Source of the DNA: Ctena decussata | Lineage: Eukaryota > Mollusca > Bivalvia > Lucinida > Lucinidae | Assembly: GCA_963989385.1 (NCBI GenBank) | Contig: OZ022509.1 | Coordinates: 51,290,271-51,354,270 of the forward strand | Direction of reading: 5' to 3' | Length of the DNA stretch: 64,000 bases | Part shown: positions 43,659 to 55,392 of the stretch, piece after piece | How positions within the stretch are numbered: position 1 is the first letter of the stretch | Layout of the letters: every line of letters begins with the position of its first letter | Position numbers and translations under genes: made by a program | The notes under the pieces: model-generated | The model's database searches: none | What the model saw: the letters and a program-made list of their open reading frames with translations, nothing else | Told to the model about the DNA's origin: nothing

Positions 43659-44457
43659 AGAGATGTTTTGTCAAATTCATTAGAGGAAGTTTCGCCTCAC
43701 ATAAAGGACTAAAATGTTATTTGATCATTTATGTGAAGTGTCACCAAAATGTTCCATTTAGTAATGGGTCAATAAGCGAAAACCAACTTTTTGAATATTC
43801 ATGACTTTTTTACTACATTTTTTTTTTTTTTTTTTTTTTGGTCGGCTCCTCCTCCCCTTCCGACACCATATTTTGTCACATATCGTGTAAATTTTATTAA
43901 CAACTGTACAATTTGACGATATTTTTTCTTTTTTTACTGCATTGTAATTTTAAGGGCTCATAAGTCTATAACTGTATAATCCGTTTGCTCCCAAATGCAA
44001 ACGGCACTCCCAATATTTTCTCAAAATCGGTGAGAGGTAGAAGATTTTCAAATTGCTCATTCTTAATTTTCATCCTATACATAACAAAATCTTAATTTTG
44101 TAGAAGTTTGAGGCTTTGCATAAAAAGTTTCTATACAAAAAAGGACCTAAAATATGCCATTTTTACCTCTTATCCACAAGGGAGTAAAAGTTGGCTGTTG
44201 GAATTGCCTTTTAGTCTTGCATATAAGAGCATGTGACAAACGTATGCATAATTGAAAATTTTATTCTGAATCCATTTTTTCTACGTTTAGTTTCATCCAT
44301 ATAATATCAATTATAAATTTTGAAACATACCCTTTTTACTCGCAAAACTATAAAATAGTTCAACGTTTATTTACAACATTGTATGACCTGACCAGTCACA
44401 CCATGTGCTATGCGTGCGGACAGGTGAATACACTTTAGTATTTCATTCATATACGGC
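43659..44457. other. AT-rich non-coding DNA with poly(T)
   Basis: A T run lies at 43818-43839. No gene or repeat family recognised. Confidence 0.4.
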
Positions 44458-44703
44458 CGGGCCGCTTAGCGCAATCGGTAGGGCACCTGACTCATAAGTC
44501 AGAGGTCCTGGGTTTTTTCTGGGTTCATACTTTCGTTTCTCCTTCCACTGATTCAAGAAGGGCAGTATGTGCACTTAGTACTGGTTAACCGCTTAGGGGG
44601 TCTAAGCCTGCCCAGGAATAGTGCGGTTAGGTTAACTGACCGTCCCGACATGACCATAGCTGTTTACTGTGGACGTTAAGCAATGAATTAATCAATCATT
44701 CAT
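44458..44703 (+). mobile_element. tRNA-derived SINE, full length
   Basis: The head GGCCGCTTAGCGCAATCGG carries an A box. CTGACTCATAAGTCAG forms an anticodon-like arm with CAT in the loop, but the B-box region (GGTCCTGGGTTTTTTCTGG) is disrupted, so it is not a functional tRNA gene. The shared body and an (ATTC)-type tail follow. Confidence 0.85.
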
Positions 44704-44849
44704 TCATATACGCCCACACCTGTAGTAAACAACGAGTTTACGCTATATCTTGGCTGTTCTAAATAAGCATACGACGCCTTTCAGTGAAACTGCTTAGTTT
44801 TGTATTACTGTTAAGTCTTAATGGGAAATATTTTACAAAAATATCAAAC
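44704..44849. other. Short spacer
   Basis: No feature seen. Confidence 0.4.
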
Positions 44850-47800
44850 CAGAGGACCAATGGTCCTGTAGCTCACCTGACACCTTCTGTCAACAGACAC
44901 AAATTTGTCATTACGCTCATTTGTTACAAATTTGAAACCAGTGGCTTAAAAGGCGTGCATATTTTAATTTTAAAATCTCAGTGACCTTGAGCAAAGTTTT
45001 AAAAAATGACCTTGACCTTTGATGACCTTGTCTTCATGTATTCATTTAGTTAACCATATTTTCCAATTATTATATCTAGGCTTAAAAAAATTCCGTAACA
45101 TCAACTGTTTAAGCGTTTCCCACATAAAAGCATAACATACCAAAGTTGACCTTGCCATAAATTAGGTCAAGGTCATTGTGCCGTCATGATTTGTACATAC
45201 TATGATGGGCCTGAGTCCTCAATGCTACATACCATGCCACGAGGTCATTGTGCCTTTGGTTCTGGAGAAGTAGATTTTTGAAGGAGTTTTACCATATATG
45301 GGCATTTCATACACTTGAATGGTTTCTGAGAAATCCACTGCTTAAGCTTTTTCCAATGCATCAAAATCGACCTTGCCATAAATTAGGTCACAGTCAATGC
45401 ACAGTCCTGATTTGTATAAATTATGATGGGCCCAACTTCCAAATGCTACATACCAAGTTTCAAGGTCATAGGCCTTTTAGTTCTGGAGAAGAGGATTTTT
45501 GAAGGGGTTTTACCATATATGGACATGGCGGCCATCTTGGTCATGTGACCCTGGTCCTGGAAACCTACTTTCGTTCCCCCATCCCACTAAGACTCCATAT
45601 GAAATTTGGCTTCAGTCGGGGAAGTGGTTTCAAAGGAGAAGATGTTTGAAAATCTTGACAACAGATGGACAGGCTGACAGAATGACCTTGACCTTTAGTG
45701 ACAATATCTTCACCTGGTCATTCAGTTAACCATATATTCCAAATATCGTACCTTAGACTTGAATAGTTTCTGAAAAATCCACTGTTTAAGCACTTTCCCA
45801 TATAAAAGCCTAATATACCAAAGTTGACAGTGTCATAATTTCATAAATCAGATCAAGGTCAACGCACACGCATTTGTATAAACTATGATTGGCCTGAGTG
45901 CCCAATGCTACATACCAAGTTTCAATGTCATAGGCCTTCTGGTTCTGAAGAAGAAGATTGATTTTTGAAAGTTTTTTACCATATATGGGCGTGGTGGCCA
46001 TCTTGGTCATGTGACCCAGATCCTGGTAACAAACTTTCGTTCCCCCATCCCAATGAGACTCCAATTAAATTTAGTTTCAATCAGCCCAGTGGTTTCTGAG
46101 GAAAGAATGTTTGAAAATCTTGACGACGGACGGGCCGACAGAATGACCTTGACCTTTAGTGACATAATATCTTCAGCTGTTCATTTAGTTGACCATATAT
46201 ACCAAATATTGTACCTTAGACTTAAACCATTTCTGAGAAATCCACTGTTTAGGCGTTTTCCCATATAAAAGCCTAAGGTACCGAAGTTGACCGTGTCATA
46301 AATAAGGTCAAGGTCAAGGCACGGTCATCATTTGTACAAAATATGATGGGCCCGAATGCCCAATGTTTCATACCAAGTTTCAAGGACATAGGCCTTTTGG
46401 TTCTGAAGAAGAAGATTTTTGAAGGGTTTTTACCATATATGGGTGTGGCGGCCATCTTGGTCATGTGACCCAGACCGGCGGTATGAACTTTTGTTCCCCA
46501 ACCCCACTGAGACTTCACATGAAATTTGGCTTCAATTAGCCCAGTGGCTTCAGAGAAGAAGATTTTGAAAATCTTGACGACGGATGGACCGACGGAATGA
46601 CCTTGACCTTTAGTGACATAATATCTTCAGCTGTTCATTTAGTTGACCATATATACCAAATATTGTACCGTATACTTAAATAGTTTCTGAGAAATCCACT
46701 ATTTAGGCGTTTTCCCATAAAAAAAAGCCTAAGGTACGGAAGTTGACCGTGTCATAAATTAGGTCAAGGTCACCACACGGTTATCATTTGTACAAAACTA
46801 TGATGGGCCAAAATGCCCAATGCTACATATCAAGTTTCAAGGTCATAGGCCTTTTGGTTCTGGAGAAGAAGACTTTTGAAGGATTTTTACCATATATGGC
46901 CGTGGCGGCCATCTTGGTCATGTGACCCGGATACCAGCAACAATCTTTCGTTCCCCCAACCTAGGAAGGCTCCATATGAAATTTGACTTCAATCAGCCTG
47001 GTGGTTTCAGAGAAGAAGATGTTTGAAAATCTTGACAACGGATGGACCGATGGAATGACCTTGACCTTAAGTGACATAACATCTTCAGCTGTTCATTTAG
47101 TTCACCATATATACCAAATATTGTACCTTAGACTTAAACACTTTCTGAGAAATCCACTGTTTAGGCGTTTTCCCATATAAAAGCCTAAGGTACCGAAGTT
47201 GACCGTGTCATAAATTAGGTCAAGGTCACCACACGGTCATCATTTGTACAAACTATGATGGGCCCGAATGCCCGATGCTACATACCAAGTTTCAAGGTCA
47301 TAGGCCTTTTGGTTCTAAAGATGAAGATTTTTTAAGGGTTTTACCATATATGGTCGTGGCGGCCATCTTGGTCATGTGACCCCAACCCGGGGTATGAACT
47401 TTTGTTCCCCCATCCCACTGAGACTCCGTATGAAATTTGGCTTCAATCGGCACAGTGGTTTCAGAGAAGAAGATGTTTGAAAATCTTGACGACGGATGGA
47501 CCGACGGAATGACCTTGACCTTCAGTGACATAATATCTTCATTTGTTCATTTAGTAGACCATGTATACCAAGTATTGTACCTTAGACTTAAATAGTTTCT
47601 GAGAAATCCACTGTTTAAGCATTTTCTCATATAAAAGCCTAACGTTCTAAATTTGACCATGTCATAAATTAGGTCAAGGTCACCTCAAGGTCATCATTTG
47701 TACAAACTATGATGGGCTCGCATGCCCGATGCTACATACCAAGTTTCAAGGTCATAGGCCTTTTGGTTCTGGAGAAGAAGATTTTTGAAGGGTTTTTACC

Positions 47801-48006
47801 ATATATGGGCGTGGCGGCCATCTTGGTCATGTGACCCAGATACCCGGAACAAACACCTAGGTAGGCTCCATATGAAATATGGCTTCAATCAGCCCAGTGG
47901 TTTCAGAGGAGAAGATGTTTGAAAATGTTGACGACGGACGGACGGACGAGGGATGCCTGGCTATACTATAAGCTCACCTATGAGCCTAAAGGTTCAGGTG
48001 AGCTAA
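44850..48006 (+). mobile_element. Tandem-array mobile element with a 455 bp unit
   Basis: The left end has the palindrome AGGACCAATGGTCCT and TAGCTCACCTGAC; the right end has a GACGGACGGACGG motif and AGGTTCAGGTGAGCTAAA. GCCATCTTGGTCATG begins at about 45531, 45997, 46451, 46908, 47362 and 47817, giving periods of 466, 454, 457, 454 and 455 bp. Each unit carries TGACCTTGACC and, reversed, GGTCAAGGTCA. Short frames inside are shifted between units and are not genes. Confidence 0.85.
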
Positions 48007-48522
48007 ATATTTGGATTTTTCATATTCTGTTAAGATTCATGAAGACATTAAAACAGTTGATGGAACTTTCGTCGTTTTTGAGAAAATAAGCAAAACCCCG
48101 TTTGCGGACTATACTGTACTGTAGTGAATAGTCCAGTTTTGCTCAAATTCAATCTTTATCAGGTCTAACCCATGAACACACAATGTTGAATCATCACTAA
48201 ATCAACGTTGATTCATCACGTAGATGTTGAATCAACGTTGATTCGGTGTTGAGTCAAGGGTCGTGTGCCTGCTGGGAATGCATACAAATTTTGTGTCTAA
48301 GTTCGGAGACGACCCATTGAAAAATGTAACTTCTACCGTGAGGGCGGGCTGTGGTATCATCAAGCGTCCGTAATACTGTGGCAAACACTCTGATGGTGCT
48401 AAAATTCCTACTTGTTCAATGCCTCATTAATTATAATAAATTTCAAAGTTCAAGTACATTGTAAATGGCATTGAAAAATATATCTTGTAGCATACGGACA
48501 AGCTTCTTAAAATTCCTATTGC
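48007..48522. other. Non-coding DNA with nested AATCAACGTTGATT palindromes
   Basis: Around 48180-48260 the words TGAATCAACGTTGATTC, ATCAACGTTGATTCATCAC and CACACAATGTTGAATCATC form nested inverted repeats, resembling the decayed one near 28300. No gene. Confidence 0.55.
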
Positions 48523-48706
48523 CTTCCGCTGATTCAGAAAGGGCAGTTGTCAATTAATGGCAAAAGTAAGTGCACTAAGTACTGGATAAATGCTTAGGAC
48601 GTCTAAGCCTGCCCAGGAATAGTGTGGTTAGGTTAACTGACCGTCCCGACATGACCATAGCTGTTAACCGTGGACGTAAAGCAACAAAACAAAACAACAA
48701 CGACAG
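48523..48706 (+). mobile_element. tRNA-derived SINE, head missing
   Basis: Starts CTTCCGCTGATTCAGAAAGG and keeps the full body to CCGTGGACGTAAAGCAAC with an AAAC-rich tail. Confidence 0.8.
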
Positions 48707-49263
48707 TTCTTCCTATTGTATTAAAGTCAATGGAAATTTCCAGGGTTCATTAGCCGAAACTACGTAGTCTGGCCCATGTTCCTTCTTATGAATGTATTCT
48801 CTGCTCTTGAAGGAACTCTTTCAGATTTTAATTCATAACTCTGTAATGAACAGTGATCTTGCTCAAATTCAAACAATGCGAATTAATGTTGTATATAAGT
48901 TTCAAGAAAGGTCATTGAAAAGATCAAGCTTCTAATGTGCTGACAACCTTTTTGCTTTATATGCATGGCCTTAGTCTGGCTTCAGACTCTATGTTCAATA
49001 TATCCTCTGCAAAGGAACATATTCTGACCACCAGAGTAACATACGGATTCGACTGGAGCCAGGCTAGCAGGGCCTTAACTCTATCATAAACAAATTCCTA
49101 CGTCCATTCTTTATCAACGTGAAACTGACATAAAACTCACGTGTGTCGGGGTGTAAAAACACTTTTTGAGGCATTGGCAAGGGACTAACTCTGTCAGAAG
49201 ATATCTTTTGCCTATTAACAATCCCCAATACCAATGCACATGCTAAGTTTGAAGATAATCCAT
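48707..49263. other. Non-coding DNA
   Basis: No gene or repeat recognised. Confidence 0.4.
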
Positions 49264-51885
49264 AAAACAAGAGGGCCATGGTGGCCCTGAATCGCTCACC
49301 TGAGCATTAATCAGTTCACTGGCTCTGGTGAAGATTTATAAGAGTTTTTACCATACTAACATTTGACCTAGTTTTTGACCCGACATGACCCAGTCTCAAA
49401 CTTGGCCTGGATACTGTAAGAATAAACATTCTGACACAGTTTCATTGAGATTGGATCAAAACTGTGCCCTCTGGAGCATATACAAGGTCGTTCTTATATT
49501 TGACCTTGTGACCAAGTTTTTGACCCGACACGACCCAGTTTCAAACTTTACCTAGATTTCATTAAGATAAACATTCTGACAGAGTTTCATGAAGATTGGA
49601 TCAAAACTGTGCCCTCTAGGGTGTACACAAAGTTTTTCTAAGATTTGACCTTGAGCCGACGTGACTCAGTTTCATAGGGGGCTTAGATATATGGACAATA
49701 AACATTTTGACATAGTTTCATGAAGATTGGATCAAAACTATGCCTTCTAGTGCATACACAACGTTTTTCTAAGATTTGACCTAGTGACCTAGTTTTTTAC
49801 CCGACATGACCTACTTTCAAACTTGGCCGAGAGTTTATGAAGATAAACATTCTGACAAAGTTTCATAAAGATTAGATCAAAACTGTGTCCTCTAGAGCGT
49901 ACACAAGGTTTTTCTATGATTTGAGCTAGTGACCTAGTTTTCGACCCGACATGACCCAGTTTCAAACTTGTCCTACATATTATGAGGATAAACATTCTGA
50001 CAAAGCTTCATGAACTTTGAATCAAAACTGTGCCTTCTAGAGCGCACACAAGGTTTTTCTAAGATTTGACCTAGTGACCTAGTTTATGACTCGACATAAC
50101 CCAGTTTCGAACTTGGCCTAGAGTTTGTTGAGATAAACATTCTGACAAAAGTTCATAAAGATTGGATCAAAACTGTGTCCTCTAGAGCGTACACAAGGTT
50201 TTTCTATGATTTGACCTAGTGACCTAGTTTTTGACCCGACGTGACCCAGTTTCAAACTTGTTCTAGATATTATAAGGATAAACATTCTGACAAAGTTTCA
50301 TGAACTTTGGATGAAAACTGTGCCTTCTAGAGCGTACACAAGGTTTTTCTAAGATTTGACCTAGTGACCAAGTTTTTGACCCGAGATGACCCAGTTTCAA
50401 ACTTATCCTACATATTATGAGGATAAACATTCTGACAAAGTTTCATGAACTTTGGATCAAAACTGTGTCCTCTAGAGCGTACACAAGGTTTTTCTATGAT
50501 TTGACCTAGTGACCTTGTTTTTGATCCGACATGACCTACTTTCAAACTTGGCCGAGAGTTTATGGAAGTAAACATTCTGACAAAGTTTCATAATGATTAG
50601 ATCAAAACTGTGTCCTCTAGAGCGTTCACAAGGTTTTTCTATGATTTGACCTAGTGACCTAGTTTTTGACCCGACATGACCCAGTTTCAAACTTGTCCTA
50701 CATATTATGAGGATAAACATTCTGACAAAGTTTCATGAACTTTGGATCAAAACTGTGCCTTGTAGAGCGTACACAAGGCTTTTCTAAGATTTGACCTAGT
50801 GACCTAGTTTTTGACCCAACAAGACCCAGTTTCGAACTTGGCCTAGAGTTTATAGAGATAAACATTCTGACAATGTTTCATAAAGATTCGATCAAAACTG
50901 TGTCCTCTAGAGCATACAGAAGGTTTTTTCTATGATTTGACCTAGTGACCTAGTTTTTGACCCGACATGACCCAGTTTCAAATTTATTCTAGATATTATA
51001 AGGATAAACTTTCTGATTAAGTTTCATGAACTTTGGATCCAAACTGTGCCTTCTAGAGCGTACACAAGGTTTTTCTAAGATTAGACCTAGTGACCTAGTT
51101 TTTGACCCGACATGACCCAGTTTCGAACTTGGGCTAGAGTTTATGGAGATAAACATTCTGACAATGTTTCATAAAGATTGGATCAAAACTGTGTCCTCTA
51201 GAGAGTACACAAGCTTTTTCTATGATTTGACCTAGTGACCTAGTTTTAGACCCGACGTGACCCAGTTTCGAACTTGTCCTAGATACTATGAGGATAAACA
51301 TTCTGACAAAGTTTCATGAACTTTGGATGAAAACTGTGCCCTCTAGAGCGTACACAAGGTTTTTCTAAGATTTGGCCTAGTGACCTAGTTTTTGACCCGA
51401 CATGACCCAGTTTCGAACTTGGCCTAGATTTTATGGAGATAAAGATTCTGACAAAGTTTCATAAAGATGGAATCAAAACTGTGTCCTCTAGAGCGTACAC
51501 AAGGTTTTTCTATGATTTGACCTAGTGACCTAGTTTTAGACCCGACGTGACCCAGTTTCGAACTTGTCCTAGATACTATGAGGATAAACATTCTGACAAA
51601 GTTTCATGAACTTTGGATGAAAACTGTGCCCTCTAGAGCGTACACAAGGTTTTTCTAAGATTTGACCTAGTGACCTAGTTTTTGACCCGACATGACCCAG
51701 TTTCGAACTTGGCCTAGATTTTATAAAGACTAACATTCTGACAAAGTTTCATAAAGATTGGATCGAAACTGTGCCCGCTAGAGTGTACACAAGCAAAAGT
51801 TGACGGACGTCCGTCCGGACGTACGACGGACATCAGGGTATCCCAAAAGCTCACCCTGAGCACTTCGTGCTCAGGTGAGCTAAAA
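49264..51885 (-). mobile_element. Tandem-array mobile element, 145 bp monomers, copy 2 (inverted)
   Basis: This is the reverse orientation of 24347-26961: it begins CAAGAGGGCCATGGTGGCC and ends in the CTGAGCACTTCGTGCTCAG hairpin after GACGTCCGTCC. About 18 monomers are present, with the same odd/even alternation. The unique end next to 49264 is nearly identical to that of copy 1. Confidence 0.86.
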
Positions 51886-52117
51886 ATACTCCTTATTGAA
51901 CAGAAACGAAGTGCTCATGGACGGAGACGTACATACGATGGACGGACAGACACAAGGACAGCCGGCGGAAAACATAATACCCTGCCACTAATGTGTTGTG
52001 GGGTAAAAACCCCACCTGAGCCCCATAGTCTGTAGTGAACAATCCGACCGAGCTAAAATTTGTATTCAACTTATGTCTCATTATTTGTAAAATTATTGGT
52101 CTCAAAAAGATGCCTTT
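51886..52117. other. Short spacer with GGACGGA motif
   Basis: GATGGACGGACAGAC at about 51938-51955 resembles the terminal motif of the array elements, and TGTTGTGGGGTAAAAACCCC is a short imperfect hairpin. No gene. Confidence 0.4.
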
Positions 52118-53045
52118 AACCCATTCCATTCGGGATACCCCTAAAGGGGTATCTGGGCAAACAGTTTGGATCCAGATCAGGCCCCACAAACGTGGTGCCT
52201 GATCTGAGATCCAAACTGTTTGCTGCCTAGATATCATTTCTACAAGAGTTAGTTAAACCAATATTGTCAAAATATTCTTGATTTTTGATGCAGACGACAA
52301 TTTCAGCAGACGACAAAAAAAAAACAAGCAAATTCGACGATTTTATGTCCCCCGCCTTGGAAACTAGGTCTCCACAGTATATACATTTAGTGTTTGAGCT
52401 GGAAAAGCGGCTAAGTTAAAAATGCGAAAAAAGTAATAAAAAAAATAATGTGAGGATTATATCCAAACCACATGCATACCTTCAGACCATGATCAAAACA
52501 CCTGTGAAGTTTCAAAGGAATCGGCATAAAACTGTAGGAGGAGTTGCACACACAAGGAACCCACTATCTATTCACTTTGATAGTAAAAATGTATGAAAAA
52601 TGGCTAAGTTCAATTTGCGAAAAAAGTTATAAAAAATAATGTGAGGATTATAATTTATCTAAACCACATGCATATCTTCAGACCATGACCAAAATATCTG
52701 TGAAGTTTCGAAGGAATCGGCATAAAACTGTTGGAGGAGCTGCACACACAAGGTACCCACTATCTAGTCACTTTGATAGTAAAAAAGCCTAAAAATGACT
52801 AAGTTCAACTTGTGGAAAAAGTGACAAAAAATAATCTTAGGATTATATCCAAACCACATGCATATCTTCAGACCATGACAAAAACAGCTGTAAAGTTTCG
52901 AAAGGATCACCATAAAACTGTAGGAGGAGTTGCGCACACAACGTACCTACTACTTTAGGGGGACGGAGGGACGGAATGCCGAAAACTATGTCCCTCCGCT
53001 TTTCTTCGAAAAGGCGGGGGACAAAAACCAGAATGCAATGGGTTA
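52118..53045. mobile_element. MITE type B interrupted by another element
   Basis: Left part 52118-52345 and right part 53024-53045 match the two sides of the intact MITE at 43471-43658 (AACCCATTCCATTCGGGAT ... CCAGAATGCAATGGGTT). The full hairpin cassette is kept at 52157-52224. Confidence 0.8.
52346..53023. mobile_element. TIR element with ~170 bp tandem units
   Basis: Perfect 13 bp inverted ends TGTCCCCCGCCTT / AAGGCGGGGGACA. Three to four tandem units are marked by GGATTATATCCAAACCACAT and CATAAAACTGTAGGAGGAG. GGGGACGGAGGGACGG lies near the right end. It is inserted in the type B MITE. Confidence 0.85.
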
Positions 53046-53684
53046 AAACTGTAGCTTCCAGCCTCAGTACAAGCTTCTCATTGTGCGTCACTGAAAGCTT
53101 CAAGGGTTCTTAACTCGATACTGACTAGTCCGATCTTGCTCACATTCAGTCTAACGTATATCAATACTGTGTAGGCGTTTCAAAACGATACACTGAACAC
53201 GACCTGCCCGCGTACATGATAGCTCACCTGACAGCACCTTGCCCATCACATAAAAACGCCGACGTACGGGGTAGTGCAATAGGTGTTTCTGTACATTCGT
53301 ACAGGCAAGCTAAATATGAAGCTTCTATCATGTGCACAAGCTTTCAGCAATATTAGGAGAGGGCCAAAACTCTTTAGTAAACAAAGCGCTTGCGCTAATA
53401 TTTGTACTTGTTCAATGTCTCATAACTTATAATGTACGTATAATTCCTCAAAGTTTGCTAATGATCACTCCTGCATATATACGATATACCGCATTTGGAA
53501 GGAAATTGAAAATGTATCAATGTATCTTTATAGACTGCTCAGGTTTTAAATTGGTTTTTAGCATCCAACTTGAGACTGAATGAAGAATAAATTAAGCTAA
53601 AACATTTTTTTTTTGGTGAACATACTTTGGACCAAAAATCACATCTTTTTGGAACTTCTCAAAACCTCGCGAAACACCGATTCT
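53046..53684. other. Non-coding DNA
   Basis: No gene recognised. TAGCTCACCTGACAGCACC at about 53220 and TACAGGCAAGCTAAATA at about 53300 resemble the ends of an array element without the array. Confidence 0.45.
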
Positions 53685-53932
53685 TTATTGTTGTTGTGTT
53701 ATTGTTTAACGTCCACGGTAAACAGTATGGTCATGTTGGGACGGTCAGTTAGCCTAACCACACTATTCCTGGGCAGGCTTAGACCTCCTAAGCGGTTAAC
53801 CAGTACTAAGTGCACTTACTTTTACCAGTAACTGACAACTGCCCTTCTTGAATGAGCGGAAGGAGAAATGAAAGTAAGTGGCCGGACCGGATATCGAACC
53901 CAGGACCTCGGACTTATACCGAGTCAGGACTG
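53685..53932 (-). mobile_element. tRNA-derived SINE, nearly full length
   Basis: (GTT)n tail at the left, complete body, and on the minus strand a B-box segment GGGTTCGATATCC. The anticodon arm is decayed. Confidence 0.82.
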
Positions 53933-54167
53933 ATTCTTTGAATCTTAAGACCAGGGTTAAGATAAACTTGCACCCACTCGGACCACCCACTTACACGCCT
54001 ACCAATCCCTCGCATGCAAAACCACAGTTCAGAACGCCAATCCATGAGAGGAGTTTACGGTTATGCAGAAGGGGACCCAAACTCGTAAACAAATATAACA
54101 TCGGAACAAGGTTTGAGGTATTTATTTTCTCTGAAAACTATTCATGCAAAATTTTGTCACATATATA
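53933..54167. other. Spacer
   Basis: No feature seen. Confidence 0.35.
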
Positions 54168-55056
54168 CTGAACGCCAAAAGAAACGCATACAAGTCTAGG
54201 TTCAGTTTTCTTCTGTCAACTGATTTATGGTTTTAAATCATATATAGCAGAGCACTACTGACGTCTGCCAACAATATTTAACGTATCTTCTTGCAAAACT
54301 TAACTTGGATTAAAGAGTTATCTCAATTTATTGTGAAACATTCAAAGTTGTTGTAAGAGTTGTCTTTCCTTTAGCTGTATAACAAATTGTTTCCAAAACA
54401 CGACCCTAATGTGCGGTTATGAAAAAAACGTCGGTTTTATTACCATGGTATTCTTCTTAGGAACATGACAGCAGTTTGAAGTTGAACACTTGTCAAATTA
54501 CCTCCCTTGCAATTAAACAAATAGCAAAATGGGAAGTCCAATAACATCAAAAGTTCTGCAGTGCTACGAAAAATTTCTTTGCAAAGCTTTTTATTTTACT
54601 CTTGTTAATTCATTTAACCTCTTAGTATGAATGGTTTCTGTTCTTTTCAAGAAATACAGGGAGTTAAAAGGTCTATGGAAATCCAAGGTAAGCCAGTGTT
54701 ACTGTTTCTACTGCCAACTTTCACCTGATTGTTGCTCTAAAGAGCAAGGCTCGACTGCCTTGATTTTTTCGCTGTTTCTTACCCTTGCCGCGGACATTAT
54801 GTCTGGAGAAAATTATTAGCCGAGCGTTATATGGAATTTAAAATTCAGCTTCTGAAAGTATGGTGACTTTAAGTTTAACCCCATCACAAAAGCAAGCATT
54901 CTAGTCTGTAAAGTTTATGGAATATCGATGCGTTAAGGTGCTCATTCTGTCGGAATATCATAAACAAAGTAACTCAAAATGTCTAAATAAGAGCATATAC
55001 CTATACCTTCAAATAAATTGGGCGTATACATTGTATGCGTTTCTTTTGACGTTCAG
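54168..55056. mobile_element. Non-autonomous Tc1/mariner-like transposon
   Basis: The ends CTGAACGCC.. and ..GACGTTCAG are about 26 bp inverted repeats (shared CAAAAGAAACGCATACAA) with one mismatch, flanked by TA on both sides. TA target duplication fits the Tc1/mariner superfamily. The 889 bp interior has no transposase frame. Confidence 0.8.
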
Positions 55057-55149
55057 TATAGATTGTTTCTTCGGCACTTGAAAGGATAAGGCATTATTTA
55101 CTGAACAGTTATCACGCTTGGTGGCTATATTGCTTATCAGAGTGTTTTT

Positions 55150-55392
55150 GATTTGTTGCTTTACGTCCACGGTAAACAACTACGGTCATGTCGGGGGTCA
55201 ACTATTCCTGGGAAGGCTTACACCTCCTAAGCGGGTAACCAGTACTAAGTGCACATACTTTCGCCAGTAACTGACAACTGCCCTTCTTGAATCAGTGGAA
55301 AGAGAAACGAAAGTATGTGGCCAGACCTGGTATCGAACCCAGTCTCTCTGACTTGTGAGTCAGGTGCCCTACTGACTGCGCTACGCGGCCCA
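55150..55392 (-). mobile_element. tRNA-derived SINE, full length
   Basis: Read on the minus strand the head is GGGCCGCGTAGCGCAGTCAG (A box), then CTGACTCACAAGTCAG and the B box GGGTTCGATACC, then the common body and tail. This is the best-preserved head in the window. Confidence 0.85.

Noticed and set aside
44458..44530. Functional tRNA gene with CAT anticodon
   Set aside because: The B-box/T-arm region is disrupted, the acceptor stem is not closed, and the SINE body follows directly.
54631..54819. 62-codon frame inside the Tc1-like element as a transposase remnant
   Set aside because: No helix-turn-helix or DDE residues visible.
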